Origin: Anniella stebbinsi
Taxonomy: Eukaryota; Chordata; Lepidosauria; Squamata; Anniellidae
Reading direction: 5' to 3'
Assembly: GCA_029215795.1 (NCBI GenBank)
Contig: JARDYH010000007.1
Span: forward strand, 79,185,763-79,249,762
Length of the DNA stretch: 64,000 nt
The position numbers and the translations under genes are program-made. Positions 39,632-50,529 of this stretch are shown piece after piece. Below the pieces are notes generated by a model. It did no database searches and was not told the DNA's origin. It was given only the letters and a program-made list of their open reading frames with translations. Numbering within the stretch: the first letter of the stretch is position 1; the number at the start of each line of letters is the position of its first letter.

Positions 39632-40893
39632 TCCTATTGCTTTTAGTGGGAAGCATGCCTACCTAAACCCTCCCCATTGGGGGGGGGGGGTTCTTGTTAT
39701 CAGGTCATGCCAGTTCTACCCCATCCCAGCACCTTAAGCTGCAGAACTGTTTGGATTTAAAGGTACTGGGCAATGGGTGCAGTGTACTCCATTAGCCAGT
39801 GACACCTAGTTCTTTCCCAGAAATGTCCCTGCCGGATCAGGGTCCTGTAGTGAGGATATGCCGGAGGTGGGGGAGGCTCCTGGTACTGGGTGATTGACAG
39901 TTAGATGTGTAACAGGCATGTAGACCAGATGGTGAGTTGCCTGCCTGGTCAGGCTGAGGCCTGTGACAAAGCAGCCCAGAATTAGGGCTGATCCTTTGTG
40001 CATCCTAAAGCTACACTGGAGTCTTGCTTGGAGGAAGGGCCCCGTCCAAAACCAATACTGTTGCAAAACTCCATCCCACCCTGGCTAGTCCTAGGCTTTA
40101 TTTGCAATATCTTTCCCCCTCACCTCCAATTTAGCAGTATGATGCTAGATCAGCTATGGGGAAAACTGCCGTTATGGAAAGAAGTCTGTTACCCATGAGC
40201 TAAATGTTTTCCTGAAGGGCAGCGGTTAATTCTGATCCCATACAAAAGTCTTTCAGCTGGGATTCTAGTTGATGTACTCATGAAGTTCTTATTTCATAAG
40301 GATGTACACTTTCAGTAATTCGCTTGATAATAGCTTGGCAAAGGGCACTTCATCCTGTAGCAAAATCATATTAAAAATACTTCCCCCACCCACCCACTCC
40401 CTTTCTTGAATGGGAAAATGAGCTCCCTTCCATACATAGGCTGGCAAATCAGTCAGTGGAGTTTAATATCGGCTTTCATGAAATGCGCCATTACTGCTTC
40501 ATTGAAGTGCCACCCAATCCCATATATGCTTCCTGGGGAAGAAGCCCCACTAATTTCAATGGGACACACTCCCAGGTAAGTGGGCCAAAGATTGCAAGCC
40601 TGTTGACCTAACTGGAATTTCAGGTTGTAGTCCCAGTTTAAAAAACAGATTGAAGCATGAGTGAAAAATCAATCATTTTAAAGTTGTTTTTTTAAAACAA
40701 GAATGTCCTTCTTCTTCTGCTGTTAAAAATGTGTCTGTGCATGTGTATTTATTGTGAAGGATGGACCCAAAATTGCCATGATTCAAAATTTCATATAAAA
40801 TGAATCCATTTTCCCTTTTTGCACATCAACCTCCCTCTTTAATAAATAATAATGATTTTTAAAAATCACAGATTTAGGCACTGGTGCTTGGAA

Positions 40894-40896
<3 letters not shown>

Positions 40897-40930
<34 letters not shown>
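40897..40930. repeat. (AT)n microsatellite
   Basis: About 16 AT units. Confidence 0.95.
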
Positions 40931-40932
<2 letters not shown>

Positions 40933-41213
40933 TTTGTAATGTCAATATTTTTTTCCCTGTTCTGTAACTTTAAAAGTCAAATATGTTTGATCAAATAATA
41001 GCTGTTTGGATTTTGTGTATTTTTCTGATTTTGTGCAGTTCAACTGATTAAAATGGGTGGTGTTTTTGTACTCTTTTCTTTCAAGACTCTCCTCTTTCTG
41101 ATGAGATGAATATAGGAGTTTATATTTTAAAAAACAAAAATAAAAAAACCCTCTGTGGCTTTTTCCTCATTCTAAAAAGCCCACAATAAAATAATGAGTT
41201 ATACTTCTAAAGC

Positions 41214-41965
41214 AAGAGTGTTGAACCGCAGGGCTGTGGGCCAAATCCACCACTCTGGAATTTCCCTGGTGGTTATGGCCCATTTATTATTATTATTTTT
41301 CTCTCTTTTCTCCCTCGTGGAGGTTTTTCTAGATGAATATGATGGGCTTTGCCAAGTCATGCTGTCTTTTACTGATTCAGAAATTTCCTGACTATTGAAC
41401 GTGATGATGATTATGATATTTATGTGTATCCTGCAGTTTCCCCAGTACTGGTACTCAAGGTGGCTTTACAAAATTAAAATATATACAAGTAAGATGTATA
41501 ACAAGAAGTATACAAAAGTTAAAAATACAATTAAATCATCTCTAGTATGAAAACACTTAAAATATTAAAAAGCATATGACAATAAAAGAAATCCAGTGCA
41601 TTAACAAAGGTCCAAACTATTCCCAAAGGCCTGCCGGAACGAGAAAGTTTTTGCCTGCCTCCGGAAACATAGCAAGGAGGGAGCCAGTCTAGCCTATCTG
41701 GGAAGGGAATTCCAGAGCCTTGGAACAGCCATTGAGAAGGCCTTCTCCCTGTGCCTGTGATGGTGGTGGGACCCTCCCCTTGGTTCCACCCTGACCACCA
41801 ATGGTTTGGGGATTTCCAGACTTTTGCGCAGTTTGTTCTGCATTATAAAAGGTTGAAATGCCAGTCTTAAGGCTAAAAGAAGCCGGTATTTTTGCCCCTG
41901 CCACATTTACCTTTAGTCTTTCTCTGTTTTGCCTTTGGTCCCTGAGAGGTGATGCTGATGTTGCT
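41214..41965. mobile_element. hAT-like MITE (family A) split by a LINE
   Basis: Left part 'caagagtgttgaaccgcagg' to about 41285. The right part resumes near 41775 with 'ggttccaccctgaccaccaa' and 'tataaaaggttgaaatgcca'. The right terminus is unclear. Confidence 0.55.
41285..41772 (-). mobile_element. LINE 3' region inserted in a MITE
   Basis: 'ttccccagtactggtactca' begins the inverted UTR; 'ggaagggaattccagagcct' and 'gagaaggccttctccctgtg' are the inverted ORF2 C-terminus (AVP/LWNSLP type). T/A-rich 41285-41440 may be its tail or separate. Confidence 0.55.
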
Positions 41966-42088
41966 GGCCTTGACCCCCTTTCTTAGCATTTCTGCACTGA
42001 ATGCAGGGTAGTCACCATTGTAATTGCCACAATGCTGCACAACAATGCTATATCGCTCTGTGGCATTGTGAACAATTCCAACTGCAGA

Positions 42089-42175
42089 CAGTGGAGGCCC
42101 GCGGCTCCGATGTCAGTGGGGCGGTGAATCTGCTCCAGGTTTCAGTCAGAACTCTAAAGGGGCTATCAGAGGTGC
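42089..42175. mobile_element. hAT-like MITE (family D), left half
   Basis: 'cagtggaggcccgcggctcc' and 'ggtttcagtcagaactctaa' match the 25547 copy; the right half is absent. Confidence 0.6.
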
Positions 42176-42539
42176 ATCTTTTCAATCTGAAGTCAACCCT
42201 AATCTCCATTCCCATTCTGGCACAAATCAGGAGTAAATATTTATTTAAACCACAATCAGATCGGAATTGAGGCGACAGTGTGGCGCTCCGCTGTTGAACA
42301 GGTAATATCTGGTGCTACAGTCCCAATAGCAACCCAGCTATCCAGCTTATGACCCAGGACTGGCACAGCAGAGGGCTGCTGCAGGGTGGATGAAAAGGTG
42401 TGAATACACGCACCAAAAATGTGCAGGGTTAAAGCTGCATGGATTGTAGGGGCGCATGTACTAACACTAGCTGTGATTTCCTATTCTGTGTTGATGCGGT
42501 AGTTAAAAACAATGCAGATGTGGTTCTCCATAATGCTGT

Positions 42540-42675
42540 AATCTCTCACATGGTGCCTGTGGGCTGCAGTATGCTCACAGACATTTCTCTTGGGGTCCAC
42601 CAGGCTCCCTGGCCTGCCTGATTTTTATTTGATTTCATAATCATTATTATTGCTTAACTGGGAGTCTGGTATGGT
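42540..42675. mobile_element. hAT-like MITE (family E) fragment
   Basis: 'ccaggctccctggcctgcct' and 'gcttaactgggagtctggta' match the 22600-22710 interior of the large copy. Confidence 0.5.
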
Positions 42676-42750
42676 GGAAAGCAAAGACATCAGGAGGGTG
42701 CATGTTGGTGAAGGCTGTTTAAAGGGGCACTCCTATTGATTCTGCCCTCG

Positions 42751-42893
42751 ATGCTTGTAAGCTTCCGAACCTGGAAGCTTACAAGTATCCCATGCAGAGT
42801 GGGAGACCAGCCTCTCCAGGCCGCTTTCCTCCCTGCCCAACAGAACACCCCCTTTACCTCCTCTCCGAGGTCGCTTTTGGGACCTCGGAGAGG
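42751..42893. repeat. Two neighbouring strong hairpins
   Basis: First: CTTGTAAGCTTCC (42754-42766) with its exact complement at 42773-42785, loop 6. Second: CCTCTCCGAGGTC (42860-42872) with its exact complement at 42881-42893, loop 8. No coding or MITE explanation found. Confidence 0.85.
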
Positions 42894-43511
42894 CAGCCGG
42901 GGCAGTTCTCTCCATGTCGCTGTGATGGGGTGGGGAATGCAGATCCAGGAATCCAAACTGGCCCATGCTCCCCCAAAGCTATCTAGGGACCATAGGATTG
43001 CTCCCTAAGTGACATATAGCAAGGATGCCACTCTTAGGGTAGACACTTGTGAACCAACTCACCCGCCCCCTAAAATGCATCATGAAAAAAGGGGGGGAAA
43101 GGACAAAGCGGACACAGGTGAACATAACATTTGCAAATGTTAACTAATGCATAAATGCAAATTTAGGAAATATTGTAAATGAAATAGAAATGAAACACAG
43201 TGTTGAAGAGTATGACCAGGTGACAGGTGTGCCCTGTTTATTCTGCTGTTCAAGGGTTAAGTGTGGTCAGTCTTTCAAGTAGAAGAAGCCTTCAAAATAA
43301 AGGGGAGTTCTTTGACAGCCATTCACATTTTAATTTTTGTGAGCTGCCCAGAGACCTTTTGCTATTGGGCAGTATAGACAAACCAGCTTCTTCTAGCCTT
43401 AAGAAGACATATCGCTGATATGGAAATAATCCTTAGCTTCTGGCCATCTGAAAAATTCAATCCAGATTCCAGATTTCATCTGACTTTGACCTCTGAGCTA
43501 TGGTCCTTGGG

Positions 43512-43575
43512 GGAGTAAGCATAGCTCAGTGGCAGAGCACATGCTTGGCATCCAGTCATTAGGAATCTGAACCTG
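43512..43575 (+). mobile_element. tRNA-Ala-like SINE head
   Basis: 'gcatagctcagtggcagagc' is an A box in tRNA-Ala context; the B-box region 'gaatctgaacctgcc' is decayed. It is not a functional tRNA: the arms do not pair and it abuts LINE sequence. Confidence 0.6.
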
Positions 43576-43584
43576 CCTGGACCC

Positions 43585-43999
43585 TAAAATCATATTCAGG
43601 GGGTCTTTCTTCGTGAGCTCCTGCCAAAGGAAGTGAAGCGGGTGGCTACCAAGAAGAAGGCCTTTTCTGCTGTGGCACCTCGGCTGTGGAATGAGCTCCC
43701 AAGAGGGGCTTGCCTGGGGCCTACATTGTTCTCCATTCAGCACCATGTACGACCTATTTTTTTAAAAAAATTCCCAGCATTTTAGCATTCTCGTCTTTTA
43801 GCTCTGCTATTTTAAATCTGCATTTTAAATCTCTGCATTGTTGTTTGGTTTTATTCTGGTTGTACTTTCGTATTGCAGTTTTAAGCTTTTATATTTGATA
43901 TTGTTTTGCACTGAACCTTGGGGTTTTAATTTTCAGGGCTGCCCAGAGAACATCAGCTATGGGGTGATATAGAAATGTAATAAATAAATAAATAAATAA
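43585..43999 (+). mobile_element. LINE 3' end, forward orientation
   Basis: Encodes FSAVAPRLWNELPRG (43660-43705), then a 3' UTR ending 'ctatggggtgatatagaaat' and (AATA)n. WNELP is the conserved C-terminal motif of CR1/L2-type ORF2. Confidence 0.75.
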
Positions 44000-44189
44000 T
44001 GCCAGAGAAATCTGCAACAGATTCAAATGAGTTCAGATTTCTATGAATCCAAGCTGCGGATTGCTCAATGGACTGTCTTTTTCTGAGTCGTGCAGACTGT
44101 GAACAATTTTTACTTTGTGGAGGGATTTGAACAAATGTGCATTAGTGGTAACATGCATTTGGAAGCAGGAACTAATATTTTTGTACGTA

Positions 44190-44346
44190 AATTCCAATTC
44201 CATCAAGGAGCTATCCAGTGGTGCAGGAGCTACCCCCCAAAATAGGTTCAGCACCTCAGATAGCTCCTTTAGAATTGTGGCAGGTCCTGAGTTAAACCCA
44301 GATTGGATTCACAGCCGCACCGAAATCGGAGCCACCAGCCTTCACT
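44190..44346. mobile_element. hAT-like MITE (family D), left end lost
   Basis: 'cacctcagatagctccttta' and right end 'atcggagccaccagccttc' match the 25547 copy. Confidence 0.6.
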
Positions 44347-44588
44347 ACTTGAAGTGGGTTGGTGTAGCTCCCCTGAAAGTATGAAAGGTGAAGCAAAGCC
44401 CAAACTCTCTCCATCAGCCTTAGATTTATTTTGGATCAGACATGGATTCCAGACCACTTGGAGCTTGATCTGAAATAAGCTTGTAGAGATCGGCCTATCA
44501 AAATCCAGCCAAAAGATCTGAGAATTTGCTGCCATCTCTATCAGCATCTCTGTTCTATGTTTTCTAGTGAGTCCAATTCCAGAATACC

Positions 44589-44692
44589 AGCCCTAGCCAA
44601 CCTTGTGTCAATGGCCATGCTGGCCTGGATGGGGATGATGGGTGTTGTAGTCCAACACAGGAGGAGCAGGGCACCAGCATGGGGGAGAGCTC
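44589..44692. mobile_element. Palindromic hAT-like MITE (family B), partial
   Basis: 'ccctagccaaccttgtgtca' and 'gatgggtgttgtagtccaac'; 'cagggcaccagcatgggg' at the right. Confidence 0.6.
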
Positions 44693-45472
44693 TGCAAAGC
44701 CCAACTCGTGACTCTATAAGGCTCGACTCATGTGACTCATTATCTGAGATCAGCTTCTTTATAACACGATTAGCTCGGCTTTTAGCCAAAAAGGCTCCCA
44801 AGGTGGCCTACAAAGGTAAGAAATAATACAGTCCCTGCCTGCAGGCTTACCATTTGAAAGGCATAACACAAAAGGAAAGGGACTTTGGATGGAGGAGGAA
44901 AAAAGCCAATTCAGGCATTAGATTCTGAGTTGCAAAGTTCAGCAGGTCATGGACACAGTAGGAGGGTAGCTGCTTCCTCTGATGCCCACAGCAGTGACAG
45001 TTGGTAGCAGGAGGTATTACCTTTAACTATAAAAAAAAGAGCAATGAAAAATATGTGCAGCCACATACTTTTATTTCTTCATTTGACCTCTCAATATAAA
45101 TTATTTCATTGTTTTCCAGATCCTATCGATTAATATTTTACTTTCTTGGTCTTTTTTTTCCTCTTTTTTTTAAACCAACAACAGCACAAAAATACACTTT
45201 TGCTATTTCTCTTTATGCAATATTTAAAACTTTGAAAGAATAATTAAAAATGGCAAAAATGCAATTGTTTTTATTGTGATGTTGTTTTATGATTTTATTT
45301 TATTGTGGTAAATTTTAATTCTGTTTGTATGCCTCTTCCATACGGCCTTGATATCCTAGCAGGAAGCGTGGGTTAAAAATACTTCAGATAAATAGTCTGA
45401 GGAAATCAGACCAAAAGCCCTATTATTAATAGCTTAACGTTGCAATAGGTTAACGTTGCAATGTTATTCCCC

Positions 45473-45535
45473 TTTCCTGGAAGTAAACCCCATTGAACTC
45501 AACGGGGCTTACTTTTGAGTACACAGGATTCGAAC
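45473..45535. repeat. Short dispersed repeat (family I type)
   Basis: 'aagtaaaccccattgaactc' and 'ggggcttacttttgagtaca' are inverted around 'aacggg'. Similar motifs lie near 8085, 26343, 37255, 40535 and 49132. Confidence 0.5.
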
Positions 45536-45629
45536 CGAGCGACTCTCAGCTTTGTTGCTTTGCATCGCTCCTCCTTTACTGAAGTTCGGATTTCAAAATC
45601 CTACTGTGCCTTTAACCACGATCTATCGC

Positions 45630-45722
45630 CACGTGGAACTACAAGTCCCAGAATGCACAAAGGCAGCGGAATGATCGCGTCCTTCATAACCGGGAAAAGC
45701 AGCGCATGCCGGGAACCGTAGT
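45630..45722. promoter_or_regulatory. E-box plus inverted pair of ZNF143-type motifs
   Basis: CACGTG at 45630-45635 is followed by ACTACAAGTCCCAGAATGC at 45638-45656, a near-consensus ZNF143/Staf site. GCATGCCGGGAACCGTAGT at 45704-45722 is the same motif on the other strand. The arrangement could mark a promoter, or be an old palindromic element. Confidence 0.5.
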
Positions 45723-46017
45723 CTGCAAGGTTTATAATTTGGACCTGTATGAATACATTTCCGGGGGGTGGGGGCTCTTTGTACACTGGGAACTCAGAGA
45801 GATGGTGGGGTCCCTGTTTTGACTGCAGTAAGGCTGACTTTCTCAAACGATCTATTCACACGTGCTTCCGCGTTATAATCCGAAAGCGTGTTTGTTTCCA
45901 GGCACTGGCCTCGGTCCCTTTTTGTTTGCCTAGCTTTACATTTAGCCAAGTTTTTCCAAGAGCAGGGAAATCCAAACTGCCGGGGAGGGGGTTCCTTTTA
46001 AGAGTGGGTTAACCATA

Positions 46018-46033
46018 ATTTGCATATGCTAAT
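46018..46033. promoter_or_regulatory. Double octamer (POU-type) motif
   Basis: ATTTGCATATGCTAAT is a canonical octamer ATTTGCAT joined directly to an inverted variant (ATTAGCAT on the other strand), a near-palindrome. Confidence 0.45.
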
Positions 46034-46790
46034 CTAATTACTCTATATTCACGTTACGTTGAGAAGAGAGCCCTGCATTCTCTCTCTCTGTCTCGCCTTC
46101 AGGCCGACGTTAGCCCTGTACGGTTGGAAGTCCCACTGCGTTCACGAAGGGTGACTCCTGCCAAGCAATAGGATGGCGCCTTTAACGTGGGCAGATTAGA
46201 TTCCTGCGGGCGAGAGGGTGTGGAAGCTCATTTGGATGCAGGGTTGGCGCCTGGCTCTTACTCCGCTTGCAGACGTGAACTCTGTATTTGCAAAATGTTG
46301 TCTTGCTCGGTGCCTAGCTGGTTAGCAAAACACCCTAGAGGACTGGGGCGTGGGGGGAGAAAGAAAAGCGTAGTTACTTGAGCCAGGTGGCACCAGCTGC
46401 GCTCTGCACGTTTGCGGCGTCACGAGAAGCCGGGCTGCGTCTGCACACGCAGCTGGAGAAGCGCGACCTATTGCACGTGTGGATGGTGCGCACGCGAGAT
46501 GGGAGGGAGTAACCCGCCGGCGTGTAGCGTAGCCGCCTCCTTTCTGAAGGAAACAAAGCCTAGTTGAGTGCTGTTCTTTTTGTTGTGGAGAACTTGGACT
46601 GAGATATATTTGCCGTGCGCATCGTTTCTATGGGGAGCGAGGGCTACACGGGTGGGGGTTGTTGTGGGAAGAAACACAACACAAATTTTCTAGAATTTTC
46701 GAAATTCTAGAAAATAGTAATAACGATAATTCTGCCCATTTGTGCCTTCAGGTCTGTAGGGTGGTGTTGCCAACGCTTTCTTCAGGGGAG

Positions 46791-47100
46791 GCTCCTGCGT
46801 CTTGGGAGGCTGCTGGTATAGACATTTCTCTCCCCCCCTTCCTTTTTCTGGCATTGCTCCTGAATCTTGGAACAGAGTTGTCAGTTTTTTGGGGGGTGGG
46901 GGGTGAGTTGCTCCTGTGTTGTTGTTCGTTTGTTTCCGAAATTTTCCCCCTCATCCTCTTCGGGCAGAGCTCCTGTGCCTTGATTTGGGACAGAGTTGCC
47001 AATTGTCTTTTTCTGGAGCTGCTCCTGTGACTTCGGGGTCTCTGTGTGTGGCAATAGTTTGCCAGCTTCGTCGTCTGGCAGGGCTCCTGTGCTTTTCGCG
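46791..47100. repeat. Degenerate ~58-bp tandem repeat
   Basis: The heptamer GCTCCTG recurs at 46791, 46856, 46910, 46969, 47021 and 47083 (spacings 65, 54, 59, 52, 62). Several units share a following 'cttggaacagagttg' / 'tttgggacagagttgcc' block. Confidence 0.7.
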
Positions 47101-47365
47101 GCAAGCAGAAATTCTACTGAGAAATTCCCCCGCCCCATTACTGAATGTGGGGAGTAAAAAGCGCCACCCGTCTAACTTCTGCCTGCCAAGCAGCCATTAA
47201 GCGCGCAGCCATCTGGCCAGGGGAGAAAAGTTGACCCTCTCCATTGTTAATGTCCATGTGGCAAGGGATTCGCCTCCTGGCAGTATATTGTCTGCATATT
47301 ATAGTCTGTACATATAACGTGTGTCTGTGTGTATAGGTTGTGAGTTTTCCATCTCTGGGGTTTTT

Positions 47366-47475
47366 TTTAAAGAAAAGGCTGGACAGCCACTTCTCATGGA
47401 TGGTTGAATTGGTTTTCCTGCACATTGCAGAGGGTTGGACTAGATGATCCTTGTGGTATCTTCCAACTCAGTGTG
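47366..47475 (+). mobile_element. CR1 LINE 3' end
   Basis: 'aaaggctggacagccacttc', 'gggttggactagatgatcct' and 'tggtatcttccaactcagtg' match the CR1 terminus at 30996. Confidence 0.7.
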
Positions 47476-47739
47476 TATAGTACACGTGCGTGCGCTCACA
47501 CGTGTGTGTGTCTGTGATATAAACACAAAGTGTGCATGTGCGATATTTATATATTATGTCTTCCACACTCCCAATGGCTCGACAACGGAGTGCTTACCAG
47601 CCTCCGAAACAAAACCCTAGGCCACCCCGCTTTCTCTCCGTCCTGCCGGGGTCCCGCTACCCTCCCCGGGAGTAAACTCCACTCTGAGCCCGAGGTTTAC
47701 GCTTCAAGCCGGCGACGGCCAGACTCGCCGAGCCTACCC

Positions 47740-47753
47740 TTCCCATGATGCAG
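47740..47753 (+). promoter_or_regulatory. PUM1: ZNF143-like motif in PUM1 promoter
   Basis: TTCCCATGATGCAG resembles the ZNF143 core TTCCCAKMATGC. It lies 44 bp before the uORF ATG in exon 1 and is plausibly just upstream of or at the transcription start. Confidence 0.4.
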
Positions 47754-47777
47754 CGCGCCGCCCCAAGTCCCCAGTGG

Positions 47778-47788
47778 GCCGCCATGTT
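47778..47788 (-). promoter_or_regulatory. PUM1: YY1-type element overlapping the uORF start
   Basis: GCCGCCATGTT is the reverse complement of AACATGGCGGC, matching the downstream YY1 consensus AANATGGCGGC common just inside first exons. Confidence 0.6.
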
Positions 47789-47798
47789 GTTGGAGTGA
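47784..47798 (+). other. PUM1: Short upstream ORF (MLLE) in PUM1 exon 1
   Basis: ATG TTG TTG GAG TGA with the strong context GCCGCCATGT. It is four codons long and ends 85 bases before the exon 1 donor. It should be read before the PUM1 main ATG if transcription starts upstream of it. Confidence 0.6.
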
Positions 47799-50529
47799 AA
47801 GGCAGGGGGAGCGGCAGCCAGAGCTAGAGGCCGGGGGGAGGGGGGGGCCTTTGAGATCCATCTTCATCCTACCGTTCCGCCCGTGAGTATCCGGACCGGA
47901 GTGGGCTAGAAGGGGACACGGCACCCCGGGCGGCCCGATGGTAAAGCCGTATTGGGGTTAAGGGTTAGGCAGAGGCGGCGAGGCCCCTCCAAAAGGCGGC
48001 CCTGGGCGGGCATTATTGCCGAGGCTCTTCCTCGCGCTGGTTCCTGGTACATGTTTTCGAGTCCAAGCAAGGCCTCTATTGTTGTTCCAGGAGGGAGGGA
48101 AGGCGGGAGGGGACCAACTCGGGGCCCCGATCTCCCCCTTAAAACTGTATATAAACCCTCGGAAAAGAGGCTCCCCCCCCTCCCCAAGCTTCTGTCCTTC
48201 TCTGGCTTGGTTTTGTTCTCTGCTTCCCTTCCTTTCTTTGGGGGAGCAGGGAGGGGCGGGGAAGGAATCTCACTTGGGCTCCTAATACTATTTATAAGCA
48301 GCCAAGATGATCAATATGGATCGTTTGGGGTTGGGGGGCTTTGCCTGATTTAATGGTGTATGATTGAACTTCACGGACGTAAAGGTAGGAGTGTTTTTGA
48401 AGGCGGTGGGGGGGGGGGGAAGGGGATGAAGAAAAGTCATTGAACAGGTGAAGATAAATACATTTTTAAACCATCGTCGGTGATGCCTAATTAAAATGTC
48501 CATGAGCGATGCCTTCAGGAAATGGTGTACGTGACTTAAACTCTACGTGTACTAGTGTGTCTATTCGATGGATATGGGGTGGGTGTGGGGGGTGATAGAT
48601 GTGGAGCTTTTCAGTGGGGCTGGATGATGTGTTGTATATTACAATCGGGGATTCTCTTGCCTGGTCCACAGTGAGTTAATATCCCAGAAGCTCGTGTGTT
48701 TCTTTGTAGTGTAGTTGGGGCTTGTTTGGGACTCTTGTGCTTTTCAAGGCGAACAGGGCGGAAAAAAAAATAGCATTCTGTTTGTTGTCAGCTGTAGGGG
48801 AGTTGAAGAATACTGATAGTAATGGCTTTCTTTATTTGCCTGATTCATACAGCTTTTCGAAATTATGTTTTTATTTGTGAGAGAACAATGAGAGGCTGGC
48901 TTCCTTCTTCTCTTAGGCCCTCGGCTGTTCGAGCTTCAAGTTAGTTTTGATGAAGCAGCTCTGAAGCGAAACAAAGTTACGGAAGAAGGCAGGCTAGCCC
49001 TTTGTTATCATGTGAATTCACCCTTCGAAAATACACATTCGGGAAGTTCAGTTGTCAGGTTCAACACATTTTTTTTTTAAAAAAGCATGTCTGATCATGT
49101 TTAACAATAAACAAAAACGTGAATTTACAGCTTGATCCTGTCCATGTATATTCAGAAGCGCCTCCTACTATATTCAGTAGGGCTTATTCCCAGATTAGCG
49201 TACATAGGATTTCAGCTCTATGCCATAGTCCAAAAACAATCAAGTGTTCCTTCATGAGCTGAAGCATGTTTAACTCCATGTAGGATTGTGTCCTTAGTAT
49301 TTGTAGGTCACAGATTTTGAAAGCAATATGAAAGGCAACTGGTTACTAGTTCTTAAGAAGAAGCATTTGATGGTTTAAAAATTAAAATGGAGGAGCAGCC
49401 CCTCTAGATTTTTTCTTTTTACATCTTCCTGATTTGAACCGTTTAAGGGCATTTTCTAAGTGGCAATTTAGTTGTACTAGTTATGCCTCGTTATATCCAT
49501 TTTATCAAATGGATGAAATTGCTCCTGAAGTTATATAAGAGAGAAAGTTAAACACTCTATATGCATGTTTCCTTTTACTGATCTGTAATAAGGATACCAA
49601 CTGCATAATATGTTTATGCCTTTGGCAACATGTGGACATAAGTTTACATGGAACAGTGCATCTTTCAAAATGTCTATTAGGGGGCTGTATGTTTGTTGCA
49701 GATTAGTAACTTTCATGGGAAACTGACATTGAAAGTATAAACAGCTTAAGAAATCAAGTCAGGGGAATCAGGTAGTGGTGGTGGTCATGCGACTTGGACT
49801 TTCTGTGGATTTAAAAAGATTCTCTGTAGATCCGTGCTTCTAGAGTGGCACCCTAGGGGTACTGGCGTCTCAAAGCTTCTTGGGTAGAGAAATGGAGGGT
49901 GTAGCACTTTGAGTTCTCCTGTCTCCTAATTGTGGTCCATCATTATAAGATTGACCTATCATGGGGTTGGAATGTTTGTTTGATGTGGATGTAGATTAGC
50001 AGGGTGTCCTGCTTTAGGCTTTGGGTTGGCCTAGGTGACCCCCAGGGCTTTCTAGACTACGGATTCTGTGGCACTGCAGCTGTCTTGATCTCTCTGCAGT
50101 ACCAGAAGCCTGATTGAAAGTACACAGATAGGACGTTCTTTGATAATTTTAGGGAGCAGAAGGATACTGGCTGAACAGTCACACTGCACTGGAAAGTGTG
50201 GTGATGGTTTCATCCTTCAAGTGTGCATGAGTAGCTAAGGCCTGATGTGGAGCTTTGTAATATTAGTGTGGGAATCTCTAGTGTAAAATCTCTGTTCGTG
50301 TGAAGTGATGTAAAAATACCTTAGTTTTAAACTTAAACTTTCTGTGATGCTGTTCCCCTTTGCCCTTTGAAACATCTGTCTTGACAAGATGACTCATTTT
50401 GGAATTTCCTTGCATATGCTAGGCGATCATCTTGAATGTAGGTGGTTGGGCAGTAGGACTGTTGCTAGACAGGCGTCTGTTCAAATGTACCTAAACCTTG
50501 CTAAGATTCTGAGGTGGATGTGGCTTTTT

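Larger units (their letters stand above)
33836..45590. other. NKAIN1-PUM1 intergenic region
   Basis: About 11.8 kb with no supported gene. It is rich in MITEs and LINE/SINE pieces. 35900-36480, 37150-38300 (apart from short motifs), 39640-40530, 40980-41180, 42180-42520 and 44830-45470 contain nothing that I can classify. Confidence 0.75.
47755..47883 (+). other. PUM1: PUM1 exon 1 (5' UTR; start approximate)
   Basis: GC-rich non-coding first exon ending at a strong donor GTGAGT (47884). The 5' end is not defined by the sequence. It contains a four-codon uORF, a YY1-like site and a long G run (47834-47848). Splicing to 57104 would place it upstream of the PUM1 start codon. Confidence 0.7.
45590..48300. 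promoter_or_regulatory. PUM1: CpG-rich region upstream of and including PUM1 exon 1
   Basis: CpG dinucleotides are frequent in two blocks (about 45.6-46.6 kb and 47.57-48.29 kb). The only transposon I recognise is a CR1 tail at 47366-47475. I judge it a CpG-island-like promoter region by eye; I did not compute observed/expected CpG. Confidence 0.65.

Noticed and set aside
43512..43575. Possible tRNA-Ala gene
   Set aside because: A box is good but the B box and acceptor stem are decayed and it continues into dispersed repeat sequence, so it is a SINE head.
46748..47138. Overlapping minus-strand ORFs with repeated residues
   Set aside because: They are translations of the degenerate 58-bp repeat; repeated peptide pieces follow from the DNA repeat, with no start context or homologue.
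47834..47848. G-quadruplex in PUM1 5' UTR
   Set aside because: Runs of 6 and 8 G separated by one A give only three clear G3 tracts; a quadruplex is possible but not well supported.
47952..48353. 133-aa ORF just downstream of PUM1 exon 1
   Set aside because: High GC removes stop codons; lies after the splice donor within intron 1 and resembles nothing known.
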